A stretch of 64,000 nucleotides of DNA from contig NC_084462.1 of NCBI RefSeq assembly GCF_027409185.1, forward strand, positions 1,860,001 through 1,924,000. The letters run 5' to 3'. Source of the DNA: Cynocephalus volans. Lineage: Eukaryota > Chordata > Mammalia > Dermoptera > Cynocephalidae. The number at the start of each line of letters is the position of its first letter. Within the stretch, counting starts at the first letter, position 1. This document shows positions 1 through 13,900 of this stretch, piece after piece. The notes beneath the pieces are model-generated. The model was not told the DNA's origin. It worked only from the letters and a program-made list of their open reading frames with translations, and made no database searches. The position numbers and the translations under genes are program-made.

Positions 1-60
1 GCCCTGCCCACCTCCGTATTGTCATTGAGCCACCTCCTCCTTACTCTCTATCCCTGCATT

Positions 61-290
61 CCCAGGCCCACTGGCCTTGTTCTTAGAATGTGCCACATGC
101 CTGCCTACCGCGGGCCTTTGCTCAGGTTATTTTCCCAACCTAAACTTTCCAAACCTTCCTTCATCCTTCACACCTCAGCAAAGGGGAAGCCCTGGATGCC
201 ACACGCTAAAGTCCCTTGCTCTCCACGCTCATTCACACACTTACATGCCTTTCCTTTGAGTACGTGGCTGCGGAGGAAATCTGATTATCT
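61..290. repeat. L2-like LINE 3' fragment
   Basis: Diverged match to the L2 3' end: the run about Cys-rich 'GCCCACTGGCC', 'GGGCCTTTGCTC' and later 'CTCACTC' style text follows the L2 consensus order. It lies in a KASH5 intron. The rest of 300-1027 shows no exon I can recognise. Assignment is by memory of the consensus only. Confidence 0.45.
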
Positions 291-1027
291 GGTGAGTCAC
301 CTGCCCTGGTGTTTGATTGGTTGGTTTGCACACCATCATATCCCCAGAACCTTACACATAGGAAGTGCTCCATAAAAAAGTGGTCATGTTATATTTCTCC
401 AGCTTTACAAAAACAAAACAAAAACAAACAATGCAGCTTTTTTGACATTCTACTGAACCTCCTCCCTAAGGCTTGGGGGCCAGGGGAGATCTGTGAACAG
501 AGGAGGGACAGGCCAGCTGTGGGGCCAAATAGGAGAAGGACAGGAGGCAGAGACTGGAGGCTGGAGAGGAGGCTGTGGTGAGGGTCCCGGGGGAAAGGGC
601 GAGGCCTGAGCCAGGTCAAGGCCTCGGCACAATGAGGAGGGGTAAAGCAGAGGGAGTCAGGATAGGGGAGACAGGCCTGGGCTCTCTGATAGACTGGGGT
701 GAGGAGGAGTGAGGGAGCCAGGTCAGCCCAGTGGCTGGGTGGATGGTGGGAAAACTGGGAAAAGAAATGGGTTTGGGGGAGTTGAGGTGCTGCCCAGTGT
801 TGGGTGTAAAGAATATGGGCAGTCGGGAGGTTACCTGGGAGATCTGCCTGAACTCAAGGTAGAAATGAGCAAGAGGCCTTTACAATGGGTGTTACTGCAG
901 TCCTGGGAGCCCACAGAGAGCAAAAGTGAGGGGGTGGAGGCCAGAGGAGGACCAAGCCTAGAGCCCAGGGATACACTGACATTTAAGGCCACCAAGAAGC
1001 CCAACACCTTCATCTGTTTCCCTCCAG

Positions 1028-1953
1028 CACGCCCAGAAGCTGAGGAGCCAGCCAACCTGGAGAGCTTCGGAGGCGAAGACCCCAGACCTGAGCTGTACCT
1101 ATCTTCAGACCCCTCCCTTCCCTTCCCACCCCAGCCCTGTGCCCTCCATCCTGCTGAGGCCTGGGTAGGGCTAAGGGTCCTTGGGGGAAGTGGGTGAAGG
1201 ATAGAGGTTTTGCTTATAGCTCAAGGAGAGCAGAAGAGTCTCTCTTCTGTTTCTCTCTCTCCAGAGGAGCCATATCTCCCCACCACCAGCACATACCTCC
1301 ACCTGGTGAAAGGAGACGGGGCAGTGGGCAGTGACCATGGCCCCTTCCCTACCCCCAGGCCTGCCACAGCTGACCTGCTGAGCCGCCTGGAGGACCAGGA
1401 GCTCAGCAACCGACGTCTGGCTGAAGAGAATGCCAAACTCCAGCGGAGTGTGGAGACAGCAGAGGAGGGGTCAGCACGCCTCGGGGAGGAGATCTTGGCG
1501 CTGCGCAAGCAGCTTCGAAGGTGGCTGCGCCTCCTCACCCACCCTCCCCAGCACCCCCGCCTCCCTCCTCACAGCCCCCTAGCCTCGCACTCTTTTGCTT
1601 ACATCTCCTGTTCTGTGTCTTTAACTCTGCACCTGTCTTTTTCTCCTTCTCTCCTGTCTTTCATCTTTCTCTTTTGTGTTTCTCTCTGGTTCTTGCCTCT
1701 CAATCTGTCTGTTTTAGTCTGTTTATCTTTCTTTCTAATGTCCAGACTCTCTTCTTCTTCTCTCTCTAGTTCTCCATATCACTGGCCTTTTCCTTTCCCT
1801 GTGCTCTGTCATTCTTCATGTCTGTCATAGTCCCCCTGTTTTAGTCTCTCCTACTCTTTCTAGGTTTCTGTCTCACCTCCTCAGTCTTTTAGGTTGAAAC
1901 TGGGTCTCTGTCCTTCTCTCTTGGGTCTCTATTACCTTCCCTCTGCATCTCTG

Positions 1954-1996
<43 letters not shown>

Positions 1997-4900
1997 TGGC
2001 CCATCTGCCCCTACCACCCCCTTCAGTACCCAGCAGGCTCTGCAGTTTGCCAAGGCCATGGATGAGGAGCTGGAGGACCTGAAGACTCTGGCTAAGAGCC
2101 TGGAGGAACAGAATCGCAGCCTTCTGGCCCAGGCCCGGCAGATGGTGAGTTCTGGCTCGGGAACTAAGGTGCCACTCCCTTCCCTCTTTCCTGGAGTCAA
2201 AGCAACAGAGCCTGACTGGAAAGGGAAAGGTCAGAGGTCACCTGGCTTCCTCCCTCACTCTCCAGGTCCTGCTAGCCCCAGACTTTTTCAGGCCTATCTG
2301 CCATTCCTCTTATAACAAAAGAGACCACAGGAGCCATTAGGGCTCCCTGGACGTGTTCCCCCAGCCCTGTTCTTCAATGATCCAGGGCCTGGGTGTGTTT
2401 CCAGGGGTGGGAGAAAGAGAAATATGGGGCAAGGAAGCTGGAAATGAAGCTTTTGTCCTCTCTCTGGGGTTGGTCAGGAAAAGGAGCAGCAGCGTTTGGT
2501 GGCTGAGATGAAGACTCTGCAGGAGGAGGTGAGTTAAGGCCCAAAGCCCATCTTCACCCCTTCCCCAGTCCTCAGGGTCTTCCTGGCCCTACCCATGCTG
2601 ATCCCAACACCCCAGCAGCCTGCAATCAAATAACCTCAGCCTGCTGGGGGAGACCTCAGAATCCCAATAGTGTATGAATATCCCTGAGGTCATTATCACA
2701 CCATGTGAGAACTACTACAGTTGACAAGAGAGTGGGGCATGGGGCCAGCTTTCCTGGGTTCATGCTGAGGCCACCTCTGTAAGCATATGCCAGTCCCTCC
2801 CCTCTCTGCACCTGTGTGCTCACCTATAATTGTGGGCAAAACAATGGCATCTCCCTTGTTGTGTTGTGTGAGATTTAAACTAGAGGATTCTCGTAAAGTC
2901 TTGGACATAAGGTAGGACACATAGGACATGCTCACTAAAAGTTAACTAGTGTTGTTTATATCAGTACTTTTTCTCCAACCCCCTACTGTCCCCAGGGACA
3001 GGTGGTAGGCATGGGTGTCTGTATTTCACTGGAGTGGTTCCTGGACCTTTGAGGGGAAGAAAGAGCAGAAGGGGCCCTTTTTCCTCGCCCAAGATGTGAG
3101 GTGTTTAGGGCCAGGAGTTTGGACCCTCCAGACCCTAGGAAAACAGTTGGGTAATACCAGGTGTCTGGGTGGTTTTCTACAGACTATTCCCCTCTTCAAG
3201 GACCACCCATCCTCTTTTCATTTCTCTGCAGGGGCTGGGAGGCACTGGAGCCAGCCATGGGGCCTCTTACAGAAGCGGGGCCCAGAATGGCTTGCAATGA
3301 GTAGCAGGGTCAGGGTTTGTACTGTCCTTCTACTGCCGCAGGGGCTGCATACTCAAGTCACCCCACTTCTGATTTCTGTCTCCCTCTGTCTAGCTTCCAG
3401 GGCAGGGAGCAGGCCCCACCTAGGGAGGCAGGCAGTCTGGCCTGTATGCCAATGGGGGTTCCTGTGTCCACAAGCCCCACAGTCACTGCACCTTGTGAAC
3501 AGAGTGGAATGCCAGTAAGAGAAGGAGGCGGGGGGCAGTCTGAGGCCACCCCACCTTACTATCTAGGGAGGGTGAAAGATAAGGGGCCAGCATTCAGTGG
3601 GCAGCAGAAAGGAGAGGCTGCTTGAAGCTACTCAGTCAGGAGCACTCTGTCCTGGTGGGTTTCCTCCTTCACTCTTCCCCAAGACTAAAGACCTGATGGG
3701 GCTGAGCATAGAGCTTGCTTTTGGAGAGTTGAGGTGAATATGTGGGAGCAGAGATGATGAATAGCCCAGGGCAGTGAATGGTGCACCAAGAGCAGGGTTG
3801 TGTGGAGAGGCTTTGGCCAAGATTGCCCCAGCCCCTCCCCTTCAGGCTGGAAGTACAGCAGGGGCTGGGGAGCTGGAGGACTGGGGATGCAGGATCTCGG
3901 TTCTAACCTAGATAGCCCCAGAGCTGGCCTAGTTTCCCAAGTTGTGCTTTAGAGGACAACTGGCTTCCTGCCTTCTTCTTCTGAGACAGCAAGTCTGGGA
4001 AGACCTGGAGGGAGTGGGGTTACCCCCCATCCTCAGTTCCTGGCAGAGACTGAGACTAAAGGATCACCTAATAAAGACCCTCCAGGCCCAAGAAATATAC
4101 ATATATATGTATATCTGTATGTGTGTGTGTGTATATATATGTGTGTATGTGTATATATGTGTGTGTGTATATATATATATTAGTATTTTTCATGGCGAAA
4201 AGGACATAGGCTTTGAAGTCAACCTTAGTTCAGATCCCATCTCTACCACTTATATGACAGGCAACCTTTAGGTATACAACTTCTCCTTTCTAAGCCTGAG
4301 TTTTATGCTCTAAGAACTGGAGAGAAGGGTATCTGTTCAGTAGGGTTGTTGTGGGGATTAATGACAGCATTTTGCCCAGGGACTAGCACATCATATGAAG
4401 AGACCCAGTTCAACCTCATGTTTAATTCAAGCCCCATTCGATCTGTGACAGAAAACTTCATCCTACTTCTTTCTGGGTCTACCTAGTACTTCTGGTTGAA
4501 ACTAAAAGTCCTCAGTTGACAATGAAACTTGTCACCACCCTACCTCAAGGTAGCATCTAAATTGCAGGATCCTAGTGCTCCAAGAGGCATCCCATCCTCA
4601 CTCAATGTCTGTCCTGTCTGCTGTTCACAACACTGATGTTCTTTGTCCCATCCACTTCCCAGCCTTTGTCATTGCTGCGTGCTGGCATCCATGGAGAAGC
4701 CTGCATTGCCTTTGAATCTCTGGATGTGCATTCCTCCTTGCGTCTGCTGGTGGCACTCCCTTATCTGGGCTGGAGCCCTCACTCAGTCATTTCCAGGGCC
4801 ATGGAGGAGGTTTGGCTGCTTTCCTATGAAAGCACATAAGGACCTAACTGGGCCCTGTCTGCCTTGACTCCTCACAAGAGCCATCTCTACTCTATTGATA

Positions 4901-7900
4901 ATCGCACACACTGGTGATTCTGAGACAGCTGGGAAGGGAGTACAGTGCCTTTCTCAGACTTCCAGACTTCCCAGGGGCTCTGTGATTCTACTGCATCCAT
5001 CCCCTCCTCCCCTCACAGCTGACCTGGGGCTTGGGGATGGCTCAGGGCCCATTTTCAGTATGTTGCTCTCTTCTCTGACTCTCCTACACCCCTCCCCCAG
5101 CTGTAAGGATCTCTGCCCATTCCAGGCAGATCACGTATTCCCCCCAAATCTCTTTGTCCTACACCAGCACTATGTCTTTTACATTGAAATCCAAAACTTT
5201 TCTGCTATTGTCTAGCTCTTCCATGAAAATTCCCCCCCTTGGGGCAATGGGAATCTCACAGCTGGGTGGCTGCTGCAGTGTGAGACATGAAATACGGACA
5301 GGATGTGATGGTTTCTTCCAGAACATCTCTTTTTAAGAATGAGGAAAAACTTTCCCTAAAGCCCCCTGGCAGAACCTCCCTGCTTAAAGCTCATTGGCAT
5401 CCAACCATTATAGCCAAACTACTCCCTAGCATGGGTAAAGTGGCCAGTGATGGGCCCATAAAACTTTCAGTTCCAAGGAAGAGAACACTGAAGAAATGGC
5501 AGCTTCAATTGCAGGACACTCGTTTCCTTAACAAGAGGTTTTGAAGGAAGTGGTCTTTGGGTTAAGTTTGGTGACTCACTGGCTTGTCTGCCTGTGGCCA
5601 TGTGATCATAAATGGCTGCATCAGCTCCTGACCTCACGTTTTCTTTTTTTTTTTTAAAGATGACCGGTAAGGGGATCTTAACTCTTGACTTGGTGTTGTC
5701 AGCACGACGCTTTCCAAGTGAGCCAACCGGCCATCCCTATATAGAGATCCAAACACATGGCCTTGGTTTTATCAGCACCACACTCTCCCAAGTGAGCCAC
5801 AGGCTGGCCATCTGACCTCATGTTTTCATTCAAAGCAGGACAAAGTGGGGTGAGGGGGCGGATGCTCCTCTCATGTCTCTCTTTTCATCAGAAGGAAAAG
5901 CTTTTCCAGCAGCCCCTCACTCCACCCCAGCAGACCTCTCATACATCTCACAGACTGAAACTAGATCACATAAAACCCCGGCTGCAAGGGAGGCTGGGAG
6001 AATATCTGACCTTTTTCATCCTCTAGAATGCAAGGTGAAGAATTGAGGAGTGAGAATGGCTGCTAACCAGCTGAGAGTCTCCCTAATCTGCCCAGATTTC
6101 CATCTTGATTCACATCCAGGACTGGGGCTGGGACCCGTCTGCCCTGAGATGTGGAGAGTGGATCCCCAAAGAAAGCAGAAGGAATAAGCAGGGTGAATGG
6201 CAACCAGTGGTTCCCTGCCTCCTCCATTCCTGCAAGGCTCGCTGCCAGTTGATGTGCCTCGAGCAGTGCCTGGGACATCCTAGGCACTCAATAAACTGAA
6301 GCTATTCTTGGTTCCCTCCTCCACCTTTCCCCTCCCCAGGGGAAAGCTGCCTACAGAGCATCTATAGATTGAGTCCTCAAGTTACAGTAGAATAATGCTG
6401 GAGTATCAAGACACAGATACTCTAAACGTCCAGGCAGCCATCCTATGGAGAACTTACAGAGCTGGCTCAGGTAACTGCAGAGGGAGGTAGCAGCTGAGTT
6501 AGCCAATCAGGTTCCTTGCTGAGTGGTCCAGGATCTGGCATGCGAATCCCTACCAGATGGACAGATGTCAACACAGCACTCCTGGCCCATCCTTCCTCCG
6601 CCCTTCACCTGGCAGCCCAGGCCCGCTGAGACTGAGAGAGGGATGGTGGCTGATGGAAGACTTGGAGATGAGCCAGATGGAGAGAGGGAGGAGCTAGCCT
6701 TGGTATCCCCTGGGGCGCTCAGAGGAAGGGTATGGTAAAAGGAAACTCTGGACTGCCCCCAAGCCCCAAAATGCATTCCGCCAGTGACTGCCTCACTTGA
6801 AACTCAGTGCAACTTGCTAGGCTTTTGGTGACCAGAAACTTTAGACTAGAATTTGAGCCATTTTATTCTCAGGTCCCATTTTGTAGCTGGCGTGGGATGG
6901 CTTCTCCTGGCCCCATTGTTTTCCCAGATAACTCTCCTCACCCTTGAAGTCTAAGCACTACCCCCTCAGGAAGACTCTCAACTGTGCTTCCATGGTGCCC
7001 TAGGCCTCATCAGAGCCTTCCTCACATGGTAACATCTGCTTCTATACCTCTAATTGTCATTATCATCTGCTTCTGCTTCTCCACCTCTAGTCTATGAGCT
7101 CTTTGTTTCTTTTGTGTCCCCATTCTTACCCAGGGCTGTGTCTGGCTCAGAAGAGAGTCTGAGGGTTATAAACACAGGATTTGGAATCACACAGATCTAG
7201 GTTTGAGTCCAATTACTCACCATGTGATGTTGGCCAAGTTAGCCTCTCTATTCTTCAATTTCCTCTGTAAAATTGGGGATGATGATGCTATTAACAGTAA
7301 GATAGCCAGACGTGGCATTCCTCCTGAATGGCACACCACCTATGAAGTCTTCTCACCAAAAAATCGAACAACAACAACAACAGAAAAAAAAAATTGAACA
7401 AGAGTCTGGACAAGGCCCTAGATCTACACACCAGTATATAGGAAATAAATGAGGACGGAAAAACGTAGTGAATGTCACCGCACAGAACAAGAATACAGTT
7501 GGTCAAATCCAAATGCACCAATTCTACAGGACAAATGACCTGGTTTCTTCCACAAATGAAGGTCCTAAAAAGTAGCAGAGTAGGGTGGGGTGGGGGAGCA
7601 ATTACTGTTAGATTAAAAGAAATGAGACATTTTAACCAAAAGCAGTGGTGGACCTTGTCTGGATCTTCATTCAAACAAACTAAATGTAAAAACACATTTG
7701 AGACAAAATGAAAGAAGAGCACAAACTGGGTATGAGACGATGCTAAGGAATTATTGTTAATTTTGTTAAGGGCGATAATGGTATTGTGGGTTTGCTAAAG
7801 GAAACAAATCCTCACGTAGGAGATAAATGCTGGACTAGCTACAGGTGAAATAACATGATGCCTGGGATTTGCTTTAAAGTAATCTAGTTAAACAAAACAA

Positions 7901-10900
7901 AAAATCTGAAGGAGAGAGAAGAAACAAAACTGGGAAAATGCTTATAATTATTGAAGCTGGGTGGTAGATAATATGGATGATGGGGCTTCAATTATACTGT
8001 TCTTTTTACTTTTGTGTACTTTAAAAAATTCATAATACAAATTTTTAAAAATATTTATGTAAATATGTATGTTATATATGTATTTAACATTTATCAAACA
8101 TTTGGTATATATGCTAGGCACTGCTGGAACTGTTCTAAGTGCTTTGTGCTCTTTAACATTCATTACCATGTATTTGCACGAATTACCACCTGTGTGACCT
8201 AGGGCTAATTGTTCAACCTCTCTGTGCCTGAGCTGCCTTTTTGTTTAAAATGGTGGATAAGAAATAATCCAGCAGGGCCAAACCAGTGTCTCACTCGGGA
8301 GAGTGGGGTGCTGGGAGCGCCCGCAGCCGCAGGTTCGGATCCTACATAGGGATGGCCGGTGCGCTCACTGGCTGAGCGCAGTGCAGACGACACCAAGCCA
8401 AGGGTTGCGATCCCCTTACCGGTCACAAAAAAAAAGAAAAGAAAAGAAATAATCCAGCAAAGTGCTTTGTAGGTATTAGCAATTATTATTAGCTCATCTA
8501 AGCCTCACAACAACCCCATGAAGTAGGAACTATTTTATCTCCATATTTATAGATAGGGGAGCCACGCACATGGAAATTATAGCCAAGGTCTCACTAGGAT
8601 GGTTGGAGAAATTAAATAGGCTAAAACAAAGTGCTTAGCATGAGGCCTGACACACAGCTTGGCACGCATCATGTGTGTGGCAAATGTCAGCTGTTAATTT
8701 GGGGGTGTTTTTGTTTTTGTTTGGAGTGGAGGGTCAGTATGGGGATCCCAGTCGATCTTGGTATTATAATACCATGCTCTAATCAATGAGCTAACCGGCC
8801 AGCCCTAACTGTTAGTATTAACATCACCGTTTGCTGAAGTGAACATGACCAGCCTTTTCTTCTTCCAGAACGGGAAGCTGCTGGCCGAACGGGATAGAGT
8901 AAAGAGGAGGAGTGAGGAGCTGGCAATGGAGAAGAACACTTTGAAGGTGCCACCCCTCCCTAGTGCCTGACAACTTCCCACCATCCCCAGTGCCATTTTT
9001 ATAGTGTCAGCTACCAAGGCCTGGTGAGAGCAGGGGTCTTTGATCAAGCTATCAGGCTCCGAGGGCCACCTAGGCAGTTCAGCTGAAATCTTCTTCCATG
9101 CTGCTGATGCCCAGGGACATCCCCAGAGATTTAGGAGAGGCAGAGGGGGCAGGCCGGAGGGAGGGCAGGGCCAAGGGGAGTCCTGGGAGGCCAGACAGAT
9201 GGACGCTCCTTCCTTGGCAGCGGCAGCTGTATGAGTGTGAACGCCTCATTTGCCAACGGGACACCATCCTCTCTGAGGTAAGGGGAGTGGGGAGGGAAGC
9301 AGATCTGCTTTTTGTGTGCAGCTGCTCTAGTCTCCTACCCCAGTCCCTTCCTGGAAAGGGAAGTCCTGCCTGGGTCTGGTCTCTGGATAAGCAACCCAGA
9401 GAGGTCAGAGTTCAGAGGGCTTCCTCAGAGTCACAAGCATGACCCCGCAGGATCTGGAAGCCCTCTGCCTGGTGCTCTCCCTCAACCCTCACCCTGCCCC
9501 TCAACCCTGAGCCAACCCCCACAACCACCAGACTTGGTGTCTTTGGGGGGCTGGGCCTAGTCTCAGTCAGCTCTGGGATTCCCCAGCGCACTCGCCATGC
9601 AGAGAGCCTGGCCAAGACCTTGGAGGAGTACAGAACGACAACCCAGGTAACTCGGCTGCCCTGACCGCCCCCAGCGGCCCTCTGCCTGGCATGGCCCTCA
9701 CCACTTCTCCTTTGCCATCTCTGGGATTTCTGCCTCTCCTTCCTGTGACTCTTTTTGTCTCTGTTGATCTTTTTTAGAGTCTCCACATCTCACTTCTTCC
9801 ATCTCTACTGTATGATTGTACATCTGTCCTTCTCTGTCTCTTTTCCTCTTCACTTTTTCTCCCTTCCTTTCTCCCTCTTTGTATATCTCTGTCTTCCATT
9901 CAGTTTCATTCTCTGTGGGTGTCTTCTCACTGCTTCTCCCCTCCTTATCTTTCTGTTTCTCTGCTGGGCTCACTGGGGTTCTTGCCTCTGTCTGTGTTCC
10001 TAGATGTGCCTAGGTGACTCTTCTGTTTGGCTCTGGTCTTTATGAATATCCTACACTCCATGTTCCTCTTGCCTCTCTGTGAGTCTGTCTCTCATTTTTC
10101 AATGTGTCTGCCTCTGCCTTCTTTCTCTTTATTTCCCTGGCTGTGGTTTACCTTTTGGGTTCCTGTTGCTCTCTGTCTCTCTTTGGCTTCCCATGTTTCT
10201 GTCACTGCTTTCTTCCCCTTGTCCCTTGGCGACACGTCTGGGAAGCCCAAAGAAGTCCAGAAAGTGGCGAGGACCTTGGAAGAGGAGCCCAGCAATGGAG
10301 GGAATAGGTAAATGGAGAGTCAGGTATCCTCCCGCTGCCTCCTTTGCAGGAACTGAGGCTGGAGATATCACGCTTGGAACAGCAGCTGAGTCAGACCCAT
10401 GAGAGGCCAGATGAGTGAGTGGAATTTCCAGGGTGGGAGGAAGCAGGAAAGGAGCCCAAGGGCAGGGAAACCCTGGCCTCCAGCCCTAAGATGGGCAGGG
10501 CAGGGACCCCAGCATAGGCTGACTGACAAGTGGCAGGCAGGCATGGAGGCAGTCTTCCCCCTCCTGACTGTGTGGCCAGACTTCCTGAAGGAACCCAGGC
10601 AAGAAGAGTGAGGTGGACCAAGCTGCTGCCCCCATCACTGGGCTTGGAGATTGAGGCCATTCAGCAGGTGGGCCTAGCACCCTTGGGATACACTGGAGGC
10701 CAACAAGGCAGAAACCCCAAAAGTCTGCCCACTCTGACCCTCACACCCAGTCTGTTCCATGGCCCCAGAGCTCTGGGCAGTCGGCCCACTTGAGGAGCCC
10801 CCTAATTCACATTACTGCCAAAGAGGCTCCCAACCAAATATCAGCTCTTCTCTAACTCCCTACCTCAGATCCCAGTCCCAAACCCAATGTCAGCCCCAGG

Positions 10901-13900
10901 CCCATGCCAGGCCCAACTCTGACCCAGCCCTGATTCATACCTACACTGTTTCTCCCCACAACCATCTTGGCCCTTAACCTTGTCAGCCCTTAACCCAATC
11001 CTTGGTCCTGGCACCAAACCCTTCCCTGTTACTGCTTCCACCCACTCCCCAATGCCACCCAGCTTCACACCAGCTTTTTTTTACCTCACTCTGGCCCTTC
11101 CTGACCTCAGAAACAACTTCTCTGCTCCCAGAAACAAGAAGTGGCAGCAGCTGATCTCTCCAGTCCTCTGTGTGGAGTGTGGCGGTGGGAGGAGGTTACC
11201 AATGAGACCGATGAGGAAGCTGAGTTTCCACCTGAAGCCCCAGCTGGGGGACAGGTGAGCACAGGAGGGGATCTGAGACCCCAGGAGCCTAGGAGCTGGG
11301 TAAGGGATCCAGAACTCCATGTGCCACCTGGCTGGCTGGTTCACTCACACCTTTGCTTGTTGTCCATTCGATGAGCAAATGTTGATTGAGGGACAACTGT
11401 GTGCTGGACACCAAGCCACAAGCCAGACAGGACACAGTCCCTGCCCTGCCCTCTATACCTGCTAGTGTGGTAAACAAAAGCGAACAAAGCAAACACATAA
11501 ATTGCACTGTGGCTTTTTGTTGTTTTTTTTGTTTGTTTTTTAGAAGACACTGTCAAGAATCACCTTATTTAAAATTGTACTATTGTAGGAAGGTAATAAG
11601 TTGTTCATTCTAACACTATAAGGACACATTGAGCATTTATGTTTTGAATATGAGGCACCTTTTAAAAAAGCTTTGCAAGCTCACTATGAAATCTTTTTTT
11701 TTTTTGGTGGCTGGCCAGTTCCCTTGACCTTGGTGTTACAGTGTGCTCTAACCAACTGAGCTAACCAACCAGCCCTCACTATGAAATCTTGAATTCAGCA
11801 ATAACCATTGTTTTATGACTTCCATAATTACCTGAACAATGTTTCAACATAATTTGAAACTGAGACAAGTTATCTTTTTTACAACTGAAAAATGAGATTT
11901 TAATCCATTAGTGTTAAGAATTCTTTTTTTAAAGAAAATGTTGTTAACAGCTCTGTAAACAACACTGTATTGTCTTAAAAACTATAGACTTCAAAGCAGT
12001 TTGCCATTCTTAAAGGAGGAACTCCTTTCTCTGATCACCTTTTCCCCAAGTTGAGAGAAGCTTCTGTGTTTCTCTTTGACAAAAGTGCTTGTTTGGTTTC
12101 TTATTTAACTCTCCCACTATCTCTGTGAGGTAGGCATCCTCATCCCTCATCCTGTTCCTCATGGGAAACTGAGACTCAGAGAGAGATCACATGTTTACGG
12201 TTACACAGCTTGTGGGGGGCAGAGCTGCAACCCTCAGATGAAATGTAAGTTAGAGTTCCTGCTTTGAGCTCTCACATGCCACCAAGAGACAGGCCTGTCA
12301 AGAGGAAGACTGACCTAGACCTCAAGGTGCCACCTGCGCTGGGTCCAGGGGATACAGCTGAGTCACTCATGCTTAAGGCCTGATAGGAGAGATCATGCAA
12401 ATGGGCCACCCCAGGGCAGGATGATCATTGTGCTAGAGGTGGGGCAGGCCCTGTGGGAGCCAGAGAAGGGGTATCTGTGTCAGGTGGGAGATTGGGGGAA
12501 ATATCAGAGGGAAACTGACACTGGAGTTTATTTTGAAGAAACAAAGAGAGATGTTAATTGGTTCAAGGAAAGAAAGGCCTTCCAGGCAGCAGGAAGAGCC
12601 TGTGCAAGACCTTAGGGGCATGAAACTACATAATACACTCAGGGAGTGCAGGGTGGTTGGGGGAGACTAGTGAGAGATGAGGCCAGGGCCAGATCATGAG
12701 AGGAATTTCCTGTCAAGCTCAGAGACGGTACTTTTCTCCATAAAACCACAGGAGGGCTGTGAGTAAGGAGTGGCAGTGTCAGCTCTGAGCTTACAAAGAC
12801 TCCTCTGGAGCAACTGGAGACAGGCCAGTGAGGAGGCCTGGGCAATGGGGGATTAAGCCTAAGCCAGGTCAGGACCAAAGGGATGGAGAAAAAGGGACAG
12901 GCAGAGAGAACTGGAGTGGAGGGACACAGCTGGGGACAGATGGTCTGTGGGAGCAGGGTGATAGAAAGAGAAGAGATGAAGAAAAGACTGAATTTATCTT
13001 GTGACCTGTTGAGATGACATCCTGAGGGAAATCCACAGAAAAACTTCCAGGTGGACTATCAGAGGCAGTTGGGTGCATGAGGCTGGAGTTCAGGGAATTT
13101 ATTTAAAAAACAGAGTCAAGTTGGTGGTTGAGATCTTGGGCAAGGATGAGATGTCTCTGAGAAAACAGAGAGGTACCTGAGTACTAAGAGAGAGTAGACC
13201 GGGATGGCCCACGACTGGGAAGGAGAGGGAGGTTTGGAAGGGAAACACTGAGCTCCTTTGGGCCCAGGTGAGTGTGAGAGATTTGTGGGACATCAAGGGG
13301 CCTAGGAGACCCAAACTCCTGGGTCCTGCAGGAGAAGGGAGTATGGTAGAATCAAGAACAACCATCCAGTTTCAGGCTTCTGCTCCTGGGGACATGATCA
13401 AGCCATCTTTGAGTAGGGTGACACAAGAGGACGGCAGGATATAGAGGAAGGTGGTGAATTCACACGCAGGTTGCAGCCCAGGAGACCTGTTGTATGAGGG
13501 TACTTCAAAAAGTTTATGGAAAGATTTGTTTTATCATCTAATTCTATTTTTTTACAAATATTTTGAAGTACCCTTGTATATGGGGTCTAGGACTAGAAGG
13601 AGAGAATGGGCATTGTTAGTGTGGGGGGCATGACTGGAGTCCAGAGAGAGGGTTTTGAGTGAGAAGAATGAGGGGAGACATAACCTTTTTGTTTCCACAG
13701 GGAGAGCCAGCACACCCTGGAGAAGGAAGAAAGGAGCCATCACTGTGGTAAGGAGCTTGTTCCTCACTGAATCATCCCTCTACCTCAGGGTGACACTTTA
13801 TTGATGGATGTTTAGAGTACAAGGACTGAAAGAGCCCTGAGGGAGTCGTGTGCCACTCATTCATTCATCCATTCATGCCTTCCCTGAGCAGACTCTGGGC

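Noticed and set aside
1-1027. Further upstream KASH5 exons
   Set aside because: No segment translates to the expected EF-hand or linker residues with splice borders, so the exon before 1028 must lie outside the window.
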